Source: Patagioenas fasciata (lineage: Eukaryota > Chordata > Aves > Columbiformes > Columbidae). From it: a stretch of DNA of 64,000 nt. Made by a program: the position numbers and the translations under genes. The stretch covers positions 13,337,001 to 13,401,000 of the forward strand of contig NC_092520.1 of NCBI RefSeq assembly GCF_037038585.1, read 5' to 3'. Positions 1 through 12,800 of the stretch are shown piece after piece (the first letter of the stretch is position 1; each line of letters opens with the position of its first letter). A model generated the notes under the pieces. The model did not search any database, was not told where the DNA came from, and saw only the letters and a list, made by a program, of their open reading frames with translations.

Positions 1-2651
1 CTCAGCACAGCCACAGCAGTCCCTGAAAAAGCCCTTGCTACTGAGATTATGCTCCTCAGAAAGCACACGCAAAGCTAATGCAAGAAACACAAGCCCCATT
101 TGCCTCACTTCCCAGTCACTTCAGCAGCTGTCCTTCCTCTCTGTTCCACAACTTTATATAACTTCCCCCAAGAAGAGCAAAACAAAATACCAGAGGCCCA
201 TAACTAAAGGGAAGCTCAAGAGGAGACACAAACAGCTGAGGGTTGGCTGTGTCCCCTCAGGGACACTTGTTACTCGGTTGCAGCAGGGACGGTTCTCGTG
301 GCACCTCCCAAGTGGTTTTGCCGAGAGCACCGGGATGGACAGAGCTACCTCCAGCACTTTCCACCTCTGCAGAAGGTGGGAAACAGACATCTGGACAAGG
401 ACCACTTGCAGGCAGAAGTACAGGACACATGAGTGGGGACAGAGCAGGGTCAGTGGCCTGTCACCTGACACCAGCAAGCTGTTGGTGCAACTCTTCACTG
501 TCTCCTGGGTGGCTTTGCTTGACACCTGTTAGGCTGCAGACTTGGCTAGTGTTCAGGTCTTTTCTAACCTGAGAAGCTTCAAGAAATGAATGGGAGCTTT
601 TTTCTTCCTCTTACGTGCAGCAAACTCAGCACTTCACTCTGTGACTGTGAGAATGGGATGGGGGGCAAGGAGATACGGCTTTAACCAGTAGTGTTGCAGC
701 ACTGAATCATCTTTGCTTTCCAAACATCTAAGTGCATCTACTCTGATGTCCAGTATGCCCAGTGGAGAATCAGATATAAGCCAAGGAAGAGGAGAAAAGG
801 GGCTGACTTTACAGTCTCAAAACCAGATTTGCCTGGGCCATGCAGTGGCATCGTAACATAACGTGTTTCTGCATCCTCCCCGTTGCTATAATTAATTTTT
901 AATCATTCAAGCAAGTTCCCACATATCCTGTAAGTCTCTTCACAAATTTTGCTTTTAATGAAACCCTCTCTTGCTTTCAAAAGAAAGTTGGCTTAGGGTG
1001 TGTCAGAGTTTGTTCATAATGCATTTTGTTCACAGTAAACAGGCATTTCCTTTAATTCCCATCCAGGAATGATATTCAGACATCTGCACTACACAGAAAA
1101 TGGCGACTCCGTTGAGTTGCAGTGAAGTCACTGAGTTTGCTTTTCTCTCACTGGTGCAGGTTTTAGCCCTTTAAATGCATTAACTCCTTCTTGTTGTGAA
1201 TTTCATCCTTCCTCCATCTCAGCTAAACTGAGAACTGAATTCAGTAAGTGATTTTATTTAAATTGCAGAAGTACTTTGTCAGCACCAGCACCTTTGCAGC
1301 TCTCTTGGGGTGGTGTCTGCTGGAAGGTAACGAGGGCAACGCTCCCTCCCCAGTCCTACATCATGGCTGTGCCCTGCGCTGGTCCTGCACCCTGGAGATG
1401 CATCACCTGCCTCAAATCAACTCATCTATCCCCATCTCAGCTTTGTGGCAGAAACCCACAGAAAATATTTTTCTTTTTGTTACTTCTTGGCATGGGGTTT
1501 TGTATTTATTTCAGGCCAGGATAGTGAAGTGAAGCACTGCAAAATCCAAGTCTCAAATTCTCCTTTCCAGAAATTAACCACATCAAAGGTTCTGGAGGCA
1601 GAGACAGTCTTTTAGCCAATACTTATTCAACAGCAAAAGATTTCATTTGAATTAAAGGCAAACTTGAACTTTGCTGCAAAACTAAAACAGAACCTCCCTG
1701 GTTCCATATTTTTCTGGAGCTCTGGGCTTGTTTTTATTTTAATTTAGAAAAAAATATAAACCCACATTTCCCAGCCATGATCACATTTCATGGCTGTAGA
1801 TTGTGCCTGTGAAATATTAACTTCTCCCTGTCCTGCCTTCTCTGCTCTGTTCATACCCACTTCTGCCGGTAGCTTGAACTTTTCTTTGAAAACTTTGCTG
1901 GAGGGCTTGAATTGCCTGAATAAGGATTTTTAATGGCACCTTCACAGCTCTGGGAGGCTGCAACGGCCATGACTCTGCCCTGTGCAGGTAGTTAAAATGG
2001 TGCAAAGTTGACTCTCAACAACCTGAGCCTGATGGGGTTCAGCAAAGAGATTATGAGGATGATGCCGACATTAGTCACGTACCCAGTGCTTCTCTTCTGC
2101 AAATCTCAACGTGTTCGGCAAAGGCAGATAAGCATGGTTATCTCCAGCATGCAGAAAGGGGAAATTAAGAGATAAAGGCCAAAGGTCATATTTTCCCAAG
2201 GGCTTCAGACACCCAGGTGGTTTTACCTCTGTTGAGGTCTGATGAAGTAAGGCTGTGAATGTGTGATGAAGTCCCTACAATCAGTATGAGCCTGTTCCAG
2301 GAGCCTCTCTCCCTGTAACTGCCATACTGATGGGAGCTGCCTGGGGATGATTCACTTGAGATTTACATGTGAGACTTTTTCTCTCTGTCTCTTGTCCGGG
2401 CTGCTTAATGCCAAGAGAAGTGCTTGGGTGTGGAAGTGCCTTGGCAGTGCCCCAGAGCCCTCTGACAGCAACCTCCTTGCCCCTCGAAAGTGCTCCCAGC
2501 CTGCAGATCCACAGCCAGTGGTTGCACCTCCTTCAGAATCACCTATGTAACACATCTGGTCCCCAAGCCAGCAGATGAACTACCCCCACTTTTGAGAATG
2601 AAGGGCGGAGGGTGTCTGGGATGAGGTCTCACTGCAACAAAAGACATTTCT
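1..2651. other. Intergenic DNA, no gene recognised
   Basis: Open frames of up to 165 codons occur here (for example 35-532 on the plus strand), but their translations match no family I know. They overlap other open frames on both strands and lack convincing splice or start context. No CR1 piece, tRNA or simple repeat longer than about 20 bases was seen. Confidence 0.6.
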
Positions 2652-2908
2652 TGGCAGGAAGATGTGCCAGGGGAGGTTTAGGTTGGACATTAGGAAAAAG
2701 TTCTTCACCCAGAGGGTGCTGGACACTGGAACAGGTTCCCCAGGGAGGTGTCACAGCCCCAAGCTTGACAGTGTTCAAGAAGAGACTGAACAACACCCTC
2801 AGGCACATGGTGTGAACTGTGGGGTTGTCCTGTGCAGGGACAGGAGTTGGACTCGATAACCCTTGTGGGTCCTTTCCAACTCAAGATATTCTATGATTCT
2901 AGGATTCT
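2652..2908 (+). mobile_element. CR1 LINE 3' fragment
   Basis: This is a 5'-truncated CR1 non-LTR retrotransposon in plus orientation. It holds the end of the reverse-transcriptase frame (a decayed FRLDIRKKFFT-like segment near 2670-2710) and the 3' UTR with TGTGAACTGTGGGGTTGTCC. It ends in ATTCTATGATTCT, the repeated 3' signature of avian CR1. The same subfamily occurs at 22952-23394 (inverted) and 56792-57010. The 5' truncation and indels mean it cannot be mobile by itself. Confidence 0.92.
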
Positions 2909-5900
2909 TCTCGAGGGGGATACAAAATCCTGCTTCTCTGTAGTGATTTACAAAATGTCACCCTGTAATGATTTGCCGTGGGCTTCCTGCCCATGTAATC
3001 CACTCCAATGAGGCTTCAGTGTATGGGAGAGGTCTTGTCAGAGGGACAACGGTCATCTGGCTACAAACAAACAGCACAGCGAAGAAAAAAACCTGTCATC
3101 CCCCTCACCCCTGCTCTGAACCGTGCAATCCCCAAGTTACAGGTCAAATTGCTCACATGCTAGTCTTCCCCAGGAGTTTGTGATATCCCTTTTCGCTCCT
3201 GCAGTTTTTCCTGTTTTCTCTTCAATACCATGTTTCTATCCATTTTTTGTTCTCTGCTCCCTGCTCTGTGTATGCCAGTGTTTGTTGCCCTCTACTGCCA
3301 TACAACTTCCAGCAGGGTCTTTCCCCCTGCTAGCAGGGGTTTGCAGGAGGGATGAGGGTGGCCAGGAGCATGGTGAGCTGCACACCAGGGTTTAGAGGCA
3401 GATCCAAAACTACCCTGAGCTGTCATCCTTTCCCATGGGGCTGCTCACGTTCTGCCCGGTAGCTCACACTCTATGCTTCAAAGTGATATTTTCTGCCTCT
3501 TTCTCTAAAAGAGGTTTTGGAGTGGGATCCACATGGCCCCATCCCTGCTGGAGGCACAGCTTCAGGATTCACCTGAAAATGAGCTACACAGATCCACTTG
3601 CTCTGGGGAAAGTGTCTGTCCCAAGGCTGTTACCCACAGCATGATGAAGTGAAGTGAAAATAAGTTATCTCATCTCACATGTGTGTGAGCTGCAGATGCG
3701 AGTTAACCTTCTGAACCCATCCTGCTGGCACATCAGAGGTGCTGAGCTCCCCGCTCAAGGGGTAAACTCCTTGACCCATCCTTTCTCTTTTCTCTCAGCA
3801 CTGTTCTGGAAATGCTCCAACACTTTGGCCCTCTATAATCTGTCTGCACTATCACTTTTCCACCTCACGCCCCAGATTCCGAGCTCAGAACAGGGCATAT
3901 CTGTTTCCCCCAGACCTTCTTTATTCCAAGACCTCCCACATCCTTTTGTTCTAACACAGCCCATGGCAAGAATTGCAATATGGTCACAGCTCTCTGCTCC
4001 TTGCCAGAGTTTTTTGCCAAAAATGAAAAAAATAACCCAACCAAACCACTATGTATGATAAGTCTAATTTATTTAAAACCCTGAGAAGCCTGACTGAAAT
4101 ATTTCCACCATCTCTTCCAGCCTCCTCCTGGAAGCCTCCTCCTGTTCTCTCTGTTGGACTGTGTCATTTGCCGTAAGTAAGGAAAAGAGATGCTACTGCT
4201 CCCCCATGGTGCTCTTCTCATTCATAAGCTGGGAGGACACCATGATCCTGAGCCTTATGTTTCTTCCGCCAGGGCTCCCCTGGGGATTTTAAAATCACCA
4301 AACAATGACTTGAGGACTCTCATCTGATCTCCATGAAGCTGGAAGGGAACTGGGAAGAGATCCTCAGAGGTGACCGCTGACATAGCTCAGGTCCAGCATG
4401 GTGGTCAAGTCACTGCTGCTGGAGCACAGACAAGGCTTTGCATCTGAGACAACAGCAGGTCATACTTGCAATCAGTTTCAAATACAGCTCCATAGCTTTA
4501 GGCTGTCTTGTACGGGAGATGATTCAGCTCCCTGTCAGCTCCCAAGGGCTGGTGTCGGTGTGTGTCCCCTGTCTCTCAATAGGTTCTGCAGATAAGTGGG
4601 TTGCATAGTCCTGGGAGAGGACAGGGCTTGGGTGCTCCTCTCCTCCTTGGACTTGTATAGTCTGCAGGACCTGTACCACACTGATGCTGACTTTTGGACC
4701 TTTAAAAAGTGATCATCCCTAAGGAAGCTGTGGTTAAACCTGTAAACGAAAAACATTAGGAGGTCTTTTGAGACACCTGTAACTGGTCCATGTGGCTGCA
4801 CGCTCACTAGTGAATTCAAACAGTCCCAGAGCATGTCCCAGTGATTGCACAGTGTGGGCAGAGACTACCAGATGATTGGTTTGGTTGGTCACATTTACTG
4901 TTTTTTAAACACTGAGGATTGTGTATGAATCCTGCTGGAATGTCCCATCCAGCTGCTCCATCACCATCCCCTGCAGCAGCTCATCACTGCAGTGATGCCC
5001 AGCTCTCCGGCCACAGCAGCAAAGGTGTGAGGACATTCCTCTAGACACATACAAGCAAGTGGCATCAAGTCACCACTACAGAAGTGGGGACTTTCTCCTG
5101 AGGTGTAGGGGGACCTGTGTCCAAGCAGGAGAAAGTTCCACCAAGGTGCGGATCAGGAGCACTGGCTTTAGCAGACTGCTCTGTTGGGGTGGGTCTCTAA
5201 AGCCTGGTCTCCTGTGCTCAGTGTGAATCAAATTTCCAACAGCTTCATAAATACCTCTACTGATGGGAAGCCTTTAGAGTAAGCATATCGTAGTTTCCTG
5301 ACATTTTCATTCCTCTATCTTGACATTTCTGAAGGACATAACAGGCCTAAAAAAAGCAACAGACACTCCCAGGGCACCAAATGTTTTCAACTCCATCCTG
5401 CAGTGGTGTAATAGATGGTCTTATTATACATATGTAGCAGTTTTCCAGATGAGCCTCGCCCCCCCCTTTAAAATGACTGGTACAACTGCGCAGAGTGGAG
5501 GTGTCTGGGAGAGGGAAGGAGAAGGAACACAGGTGGGAAAAGCCTTGAGAGCTTTTAGGGACCTGCTTAGAAGGTGCTGATGTACTACTGTTAATATTCA
5601 AGTTACCAACTCAGGCTCTGATGCTGCAAATATTTTAAGAAAAACCACTTGACTCAGGCAAGCAGTTGCACAGCAATGCTTGGCAGACGTTTCCAGCCCC
5701 CGTACACCGTTCCCCCCACTCCTCCGTCCCTCCTGCTGCTTTTTCTGAGGTGGTCTCCTGACTTCTTAAAATTTTTCTGTGGATGATCATTTCTGTACAA
5801 AGCAGCATGTGGGTTGAGCAATTGCTCTCAGCAACTGTTATTTATCAGGAGTTTTTCATATGGCTCCCTCTGCAAGGGACTGAGGCTCTTGTGAGAGACT

Positions 5901-5930
5901 TTGTTCTTCTTCTAAACAGCCAAACAATTC
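2909..5930. other. Intergenic DNA, no gene recognised
   Basis: Unique sequence with chance open frames only (for example 3654-4058 on the plus strand, 134 codons, no family resemblance). Nothing repeat-like or RNA-like could be supported by eye. Confidence 0.55.
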
Positions 5931-5985
5931 CTAATATAATTAATATAATATAATAAAATAAAATATAATGTAATATTATAAAATA
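5931..5985. repeat. AT-rich low-complexity tract (ATAAT-type)
   Basis: About 55 bases are nearly pure A/T, with imperfect repeats of TAATATAA and ATAAAATA units. It is a degenerate microsatellite, with no sign of function beyond easy strand melting. Confidence 0.8.
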
Positions 5986-7719
5986 CCCTCATTGGTTAGA
6001 ATAACTGCAGTCTATAAACCAGTGCAGCTGTAGCAAGCTGCAGAGTTGTTCTGCTGTTTCAGAGGTTACTGGGTTCTTGTCTGTCATCTGGCTGTTTTGA
6101 GGATCGTTATTACAACAATTGCCTTACATATCCCTCTTTGAGGTTATTTATACAATGATCCAAGTTTAACTGTTTGGATTTTCTGTTCTGCCTGTCTACT
6201 CTGGCCTGATTTCTACACCTGTGCAGGGGTTAATTTCAGCCAGAATGGCTGAGAGAAGAAAAATACATTTCTCGTGGCTGTTTTATTAGAAAAAAACAAC
6301 CCACATGTATCCTGTGTTGCAGTGGGGACTTAAAATCTGTCAATGAGAACGGTCTGTACATCAGGATGTGCCCTTGGCCTCATGCATGGAAATCCACCCT
6401 CATGGGGTTGTCCAAATTGTGTATTTCGAATTGCAGCTGTACAAGTGAAGGAGAGACGCAGTGGAGCACAGCTGAGATCCCCGCAGGGTTTCTCCACGTT
6501 GGCCAAGCTGTTGCCTCCCACAGCAGTTACAGCAACCAGCTGTGTCAGCCCTGGACTCCAAACCTGGAAGAGGCAGCACCAGTTTCACTCCAACGCAGCG
6601 GGCGAGGAGTGAGATGAAGCAATGGAGAGGCTGAGAAAACAGAAAAGCAGCCTTTAATTTGATGGACCTTTGCCCTGAGTGTAGTTACAAAAATCACAGC
6701 AGGTTTTGTCTTTCCAGGAGAAGTTTTTTGGAGGGTGTTTGGTTAGTTGCATCACCATGTGCAATTCCTTGAGCGTGGCAATCTGCACCTGGGCGTGTAT
6801 GGCGTGGAGCCGGAAACCTCATCCACACACAAAAAAAACCCAGTGGGAACCTTCACCAGCTCTGGGCCCTGACTTGTGCAGCAGGGTTCACGTTACAGTG
6901 CATTAAGGAGGCCATAGAGCTGTAACCAGCTTCAGCAAAGCATCAGTCCCTAATGAACAAGGAGATCTGTGGATAGATTTGGTTCCATAATAGTGTGTTT
7001 TGCACTTGCTTGCATACCAGAGGCTGAAGATGTCTGTTGATATTTGATAAAATGAAGCACAGAGAGACTGTAAGTTTCTCACAGGGCCCTGAGCTTGTCA
7101 ATGACAGCAGCAGGGAAAGGCCCAAAAACTCATCCCATCCCACCCTTCAGACAAGCATTTTAAGTTGCCTTGCACACGAGGAAAACAACACCACCAATGA
7201 GCATGCGGAGGGTACAGTACCTGCCTGAGCATGATGCTCTGCAGATGTATATGTGGGTACATTGGTGGGACTGGTCGGGGTTCCCTCCAGGAGCCTCTGT
7301 GACTCAGTGCTGATAAATGGGCACTTCTGGTGTGTAAGTCAACTCACTCTTGTGTCTAACATGGGGCAGATGAATCTTACCCTGAAAGTGTGGGTTTCTC
7401 TTAAAAAAATTCTGTCAGCAACACACTTTTTTTCTCTTAGCAATTCCTGCACCAATTACCTGTTACCGTGTTTATCTTTGCTGTGGCCAAAGTCTAAAGT
7501 GTTTGGATTATATATGTCAAAACATCTGGAGTTTGACCAAAATTTAGAATGGAGAAGAGGAAAAAGCGAGGGCAAGGAAAATTTCTGCAAGTGAAATAGC
7601 TGGTATGAAATGGTTCAGGGGAAGGAGGCGGAGGAGCAGGATGCAGATGAGCCACGTACACCAGTGCAGTGATGAGTGCATCTGGAGTACAGAACTTCAA
7701 CATGAAATGGTCATTACAT
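5986..7719. other. Intergenic DNA, no gene recognised
   Basis: Only short overlapping chance frames occur here. No repeat or RNA gene was recognised. Confidence 0.55.
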
Positions 7720-9110
7720 TTCGAGATCAGAAGAGACTACTTCCATGGCTTAGATTGCCTGCTTAGCACTTGCTTCTCAGTTAACATCTGTTCCAGGTCC
7801 GGAATCTATGCTTAACCTAGAGCATATCCCATTTTGAAATATTAGTGCTGGTTTTAAAGAGACTAGTAGCTAATCAATTTCCTATCAGAAACCTCAATAA
7901 GTGAATTCAGTGTCTAATATATCTCAGCATTGACATGTCATGACTTACTTCAATTATGGATTTCTCCAGCTGCAACTTGCAGACATTGGATCTGGTTATG
8001 CCTGTGTCTATGAAGGCATAAAATCTCTTAGTTGTCAAATTATTGTTTCTTATGAAAACTCTTCTGAAGAGTGACAAAAGTCTCTCCTTGAACTCAAGGT
8101 GAACAGATGAACATCTCTGAATTCCACTGAAAGGCATGCTTTTCAGACCTCTGATCATGCTTGTCGTTCTTTGAGTTCTCTCAAACTTTTAATTTTACAA
8201 GATAAAAGAAGGACCCAAGGTCTGACATGCTATACCAGGAGTAATCAGATGCCTGCAGATACAGAAGGAATGTAACCTCCCTAATCTCAGCTGAGACCAC
8301 TTAGTTTCTCCAGCCAAACACTCATGAGGGCTAGCTGGCCATCTCATGGAAGTAGGACATCAGCTGGTCACCCTTGCCATGGCTTCCCCCAGCTTTGTGC
8401 ATGTCTTGGTTACTCAGAAAGGAAACTACACATTCTAAGTGTGACTGAACTATTGGCCACCTACAGACAGAAGCACTTACCTTCATCAGTCTTGGATGTA
8501 CCATTTATTTACACCTAGCTTACATACAGTTTGGGTCATTAGGGATCATCTTTATCCAGAGTGTTCTGCCCTCTCCATTTCTCACCTCTCCCACTCTTTT
8601 TGTGTCATCCGGGAACGTTATCAGCGATCATCTGATTTCTTCTAGAGCAGTGTCAAAAATGTCCATCAGGACTGGACAAGTGGAAGATTTTTGCAAGACT
8701 TCTTTAGGAAAGTACCCATTCAACAATGAGTATCTATTTACCCTGCATTGTATTTTGAGACTTAACACTTCACTGTTTTTTACCTTTTCAATGTGTTTCT
8801 TAAGGGTTTTCTATCACTGTAGCTTCTTTGTCAGGAAATGCACAGTAAACCAAGTATTTTGTGGGAGCATATACTATATAAATGCAGTTATCCTTATCAG
8901 TCACCTCTGTAAATTTCTAAAAATATCACACTGGGTACCCCAGGCCTATTTTTCATAAATAATCGATTGACATAGTTTGTATTAAACTTCATTAATTCCT
9001 CACAATAAAGTCCTATAGCAGTAGTCTTCTATTTCCATTCAAAGTCGGGGCAACAGACTCAGTCTTCACCAGCTCGTTCCATTTACTCCTTTTAGAGTTA
9101 AATAAATATA
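7720..9110 (-). mobile_element. Ancient L3/CR1-type LINE relic
   Basis: Read on the plus strand, this 1.4 kb shows, in order, the landmarks of an inverted old CR1/L3-clade element like those common in turtles. They are GAGATCAGAAGAGAC (7724 on; cf. the ...CCAGAAGGGACC 3' region); TTTGAGTTCTCTCAAAC near 8170; a CTATACCAGGAGTAATCAG segment near 8231; GTGTCATCCGGGAACGTTAT near 8603; a TGTCCATCAGGACTGG segment near 8659; and a CCTATTTTTCATAAATAATC segment near 8943. The order is that of the reverse-transcriptase 3' half read backwards. The frame is destroyed and divergence is high. Boundaries are approximate. Matches are to remembered consensus wording, not an alignment. Confidence 0.72.
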
Positions 9111-9800
9111 AATTGAATATTTCAGGAACTTTATTGTCCAAAGACCTCAAAGGAATTAAAATTGCATATGCTATAATAGAAAATAAAGCAGCATAATATT
9201 ATTTGTCTAGCATAATTCTGGGTGAGTTAATTTTCTGCATAAGTTATTATCTAAACAAACACAATCTGAGAAGAGTGCTAAAAGATTGTGTGTTAGCTTT
9301 TCAGCTTAGCAACAGTGTTTCCAGTTTTGTCAGTCTGTTATCTTTTCACCTATTTGAATATCTTTTATGACAGTTTATGTGTGTAGTCATTAAGTCCAGG
9401 TGAAAACTAAGTATCCTTAAATAAATTTAAGAAATAGCAACATGGATCATTCAAAGGACAAAGAGTGAATACCTGTGATGGACAGACAGGACTAGTGCAA
9501 ACAAATTGCCATCCATGGAAGCAAATAAGGGGAACATCTTTCAAAAAGGGGAGCATGCCTATTAAACAAACCTCCACCAAGGTCTGTCTCACAAAACTAG
9601 AACTTCTGTAGCCAGTAACTCCAGCTTTCCTTTGTTTTGGCACTGGAAGGAGGAAATATCTTCACGAGGATGAAGTTTTCCTGCACAAATAATCCAATAT
9701 GTTGGACTGTTGTATGCTTGCTTTCCAAGCTTACTGGTCTCCCCCACTTGTGCTTGCTCCTTTTGAAGACTTGTTTGCAACTCTCTGCATGGTTTCTTCT
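9111..9800. other. Intergenic DNA, no gene recognised
   Basis: This stretch may contain further unrecognisable remains of the adjoining LINE relic. No coding exon or RNA was identified. Confidence 0.5.
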
Positions 9801-9848
9801 GGTTTTGTTTTGTTTTTTTGTTTTGGTTTTTTTTTTTTTTTTTTTTTT
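9801..9848. repeat. T-rich tract with 20+ base poly-T
   Basis: The tract is GTTTT units followed by an uninterrupted T run of more than 20 bases. Read on the minus strand it is a poly-A, as would end a retroposed copy, but the sequence to its right (from 9849) resembles no gene or repeat I know. Its length is likely to vary between individuals and to be error-prone in sequencing. Confidence 0.8.
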
Positions 9849-12800
9849 GGGAGCCTATCTTCCAATGTAACTCAAAACTATAAGAATATTTTGTCAAATG
9901 AGTCCAATCCAGAAAACCTTTGACTTGTCTAGCCCATGTGTAAGACAGCTCTGTGAATACAAAGTAGGCAATATCTTATCTCATTGTGTAGATAATCTGC
10001 AGATTTAGTTGATGTTTGCTCCAGCATCACAGACAAGCAAACTTTTTGCTGATGTAGCCTGTGACGTCTTCACAAAAATGGATCTTGCAATATCAGTGTC
10101 AACTTCCCTCTAGGCAAGGGACTTCTCCTTTGGCACGGGACTGTAGGCTTCACTTATTTCTCTCATAGACGTTCGCAGATGCATCCTGTGCTAGGTGTAG
10201 ACTCCAAGCAGCTTATGCTTTGTACGGCAAAAAAGGGGGAATGGGAAAAAACCATGCACCTAGGTGAAGCAGATTTCTCCAGAACACTCAGTAATTCATG
10301 GATAGAGCTGTCAAAAATGCGTGTCATTGATCCTTGCTTTTGAGCTAAGATGGCATCCTTTCAGGACCCATCCCTCTTGGCTGCAGAACATGGCCCATTG
10401 ACCTATTCTACTGAATTTAGCTGGTCCTGACCTGTTAGCTATTAAGTGTCTTTGTCTCAGGAACAATGCATACCTCTCAACTGGGAGGGAGTTTGCAGGC
10501 ATGTCCCATAGGTCAAGTGGCAAGAACAGTGATTTGTGTCATTTCTTACTTTCTCCAGTAGTGAAGAGCAGTTGGTTGTGCTGCAGTGACCACTAATAAA
10601 TTACACTGCATTTCTCTTGTCACCAGACATGCTGACAAACACACACATTTCTAATTTCTAAGCCTGGGTGGCATTTATTAGCAAGTGCTGATGTGTCAAA
10701 TACCACACCTCCTTCTTGGGTCTACGTGTAATTTTTTCTTGCTTTTATCCTGTGAAGAACCAGGACATAACCAATCTTGACTCCCTTTTCTCTGTTAATG
10801 CCTTCAGGCAGAAGCTTTTACGCCTGCAGAACTAGAAGCATCAGCACAAAACTGCCTGGGATTAGACCCTTTGCCTTTTATGGCAAAACAAACAGGTCTT
10901 CTTGAGGTCATATTCAAAATAACTGTGAAAAATGTGATGGGGGAAAGTTCTGGCTGCTTGCCAGTAGCTGTTCACATGTCTTTGATCCTGTTGATGAAAA
11001 CCATACTGATTGTGAAGCTGACATCCCTGCAGACTAGCCGCATATTCACACAGAAACCATGCAGATACGAGCTGTCTGGGGTAGCAGAGCTGAGCAGATT
11101 TTGCACACAGTTTCTCACCAGTGCTCTCCTGGGCGAGGGCAGGTGGCACTGGTGGCTCAGTCCTTTGCTCAGATTGTTTTGACACCGTATGTGAGACACA
11201 TACTGAGCCCCCTTGCACAGCTGCTTTGTTTCCCCTCACCCAGTTTATCACAGGTCCCCAAAATTTGAAGATGCAGCTCTGATTTCTAATGCATTAACAA
11301 GACCTGCTGATGCAACATTAGTTCAGTGGGATGTACTTAACAGATGTGTGGGGCTTAGAAATTCTTTATTAAGGCACTCTGCTGGCTTGCAATTCATTCC
11401 TCTGGACTGCAAGGGCCTGCCCCTCTGCTTTGTGTAGCTCTTTTTGATCTTTTCTCTGTGACTCTGATAATGGTCCCTCCTGCCCTTAGGAAGAAAAATG
11501 CTTTTATCCCCTTTTCTCCCTCTAGGTGTTTGGCTCTGTTCTCCAGCCTCAGAGGCATAAAGGGGGATGAAGCTAAAAAATGTCTCCAAAAATAGTTCTG
11601 ATGATTAGGACTCTTCCTGCCCTTGGAAAGTCTGGGTGTATTATCTTCTGCCTAGCTCTGGCTTCACTCCTGCTTCACAGAAGGATGGTCAGAGCTCAGG
11701 GAGGCTGGTATTGAGGTCCATCTCAACCACAGTGAAGGACCCCTCTTCCCTGTGCCAGGGATGGATGCTCCTGAGAAATCAACAGGAAATCATACCAGCA
11801 GCAAGGAAAGAGCCACGTTCAAAGGTCCCTCTGACACAGATAGTGTTCAAATGTGGCCTGTTCCCTCTCTTTGTTGCCACATGCAGAGGGATTGGGGGTG
11901 CCTGGGTGGGCTGGCAGTCTTTGCCCTCCCTCAGGACCTTCTCATTCTCCTCCAGCATTGCTCTCCTCACAGGGAGCAGAGATCGAAGGAGCTGCTTGCC
12001 TGCCTCCTTCCCTAAGCACGGGAGTGTGGGTGGATGCCAGATGCCCTCTCTTTGGGGTGGTGTCTGGATCTCACCTGCTCAGAGCTGACCCCTGCGTCCT
12101 TGTTTGTGGTTTTACCCCCTAAAGGCGGCTCCCCAAACTGCGTCAAAGGAGAGTGGTTTTCAGAACAACTTCAGCCTGATGGAGACACGAGGACAAGCCA
12201 TGTCCTGCCATCAAGCTCCTCCACAAAGCCACAGGCAGGGTGAGGACAGCCCTTACCTTGCACCTTTGGAGTTCTCCAGATGTTGTATGCTCTGTGCAGC
12301 TGCAAGGCCAACGAGCACTGCAGGTCGCTCAGCAGGGAATCAGGGTTGGGAGGAAACCCCCCAAAAGAGAAACCTGACCTGTTTGTGGGCATTAAACAGA
12401 ACTGAATTATTCATTGGAAATATGTAAGCAAATCCTCAGTGTTTTTTCTCAGCAGAAGCTCAGTAGCTTGGAGGTCCAGGGGAAAGTGCTTTCTACTGTG
12501 CAAGCACTTTTAAGCAAGCCTGAAGTGATGTTGGTGTAGAAGCTTAGAGCTGCCATGGGGCAGGACCTGAGTCTGAAGGCAAAGAAATGAGCACTTGGGT
12601 ATTTTTTTTTCAGTTTCAGCTTATAGCTGAGGAGCATGGGAAGCAGAGCTCACATCTGTGAGCATCATGGGGAAAAAAAGCTCTTTGCAGCGGTGTGCCA
12701 GCTAGAGTAAAAAACAGTAGTGCACTGAAAGTTTGATGTGATCAAATAGAACAGATCACTGTGCCACTCAGACTATGAGTGAAGTAAAATAATTAAAAGT

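Noticed and set aside
35..532. 165-codon plus-strand open frame
   Set aside because: The opposite strand and a second plus frame are also open; composition and translation look like non-coding DNA. No known domain.
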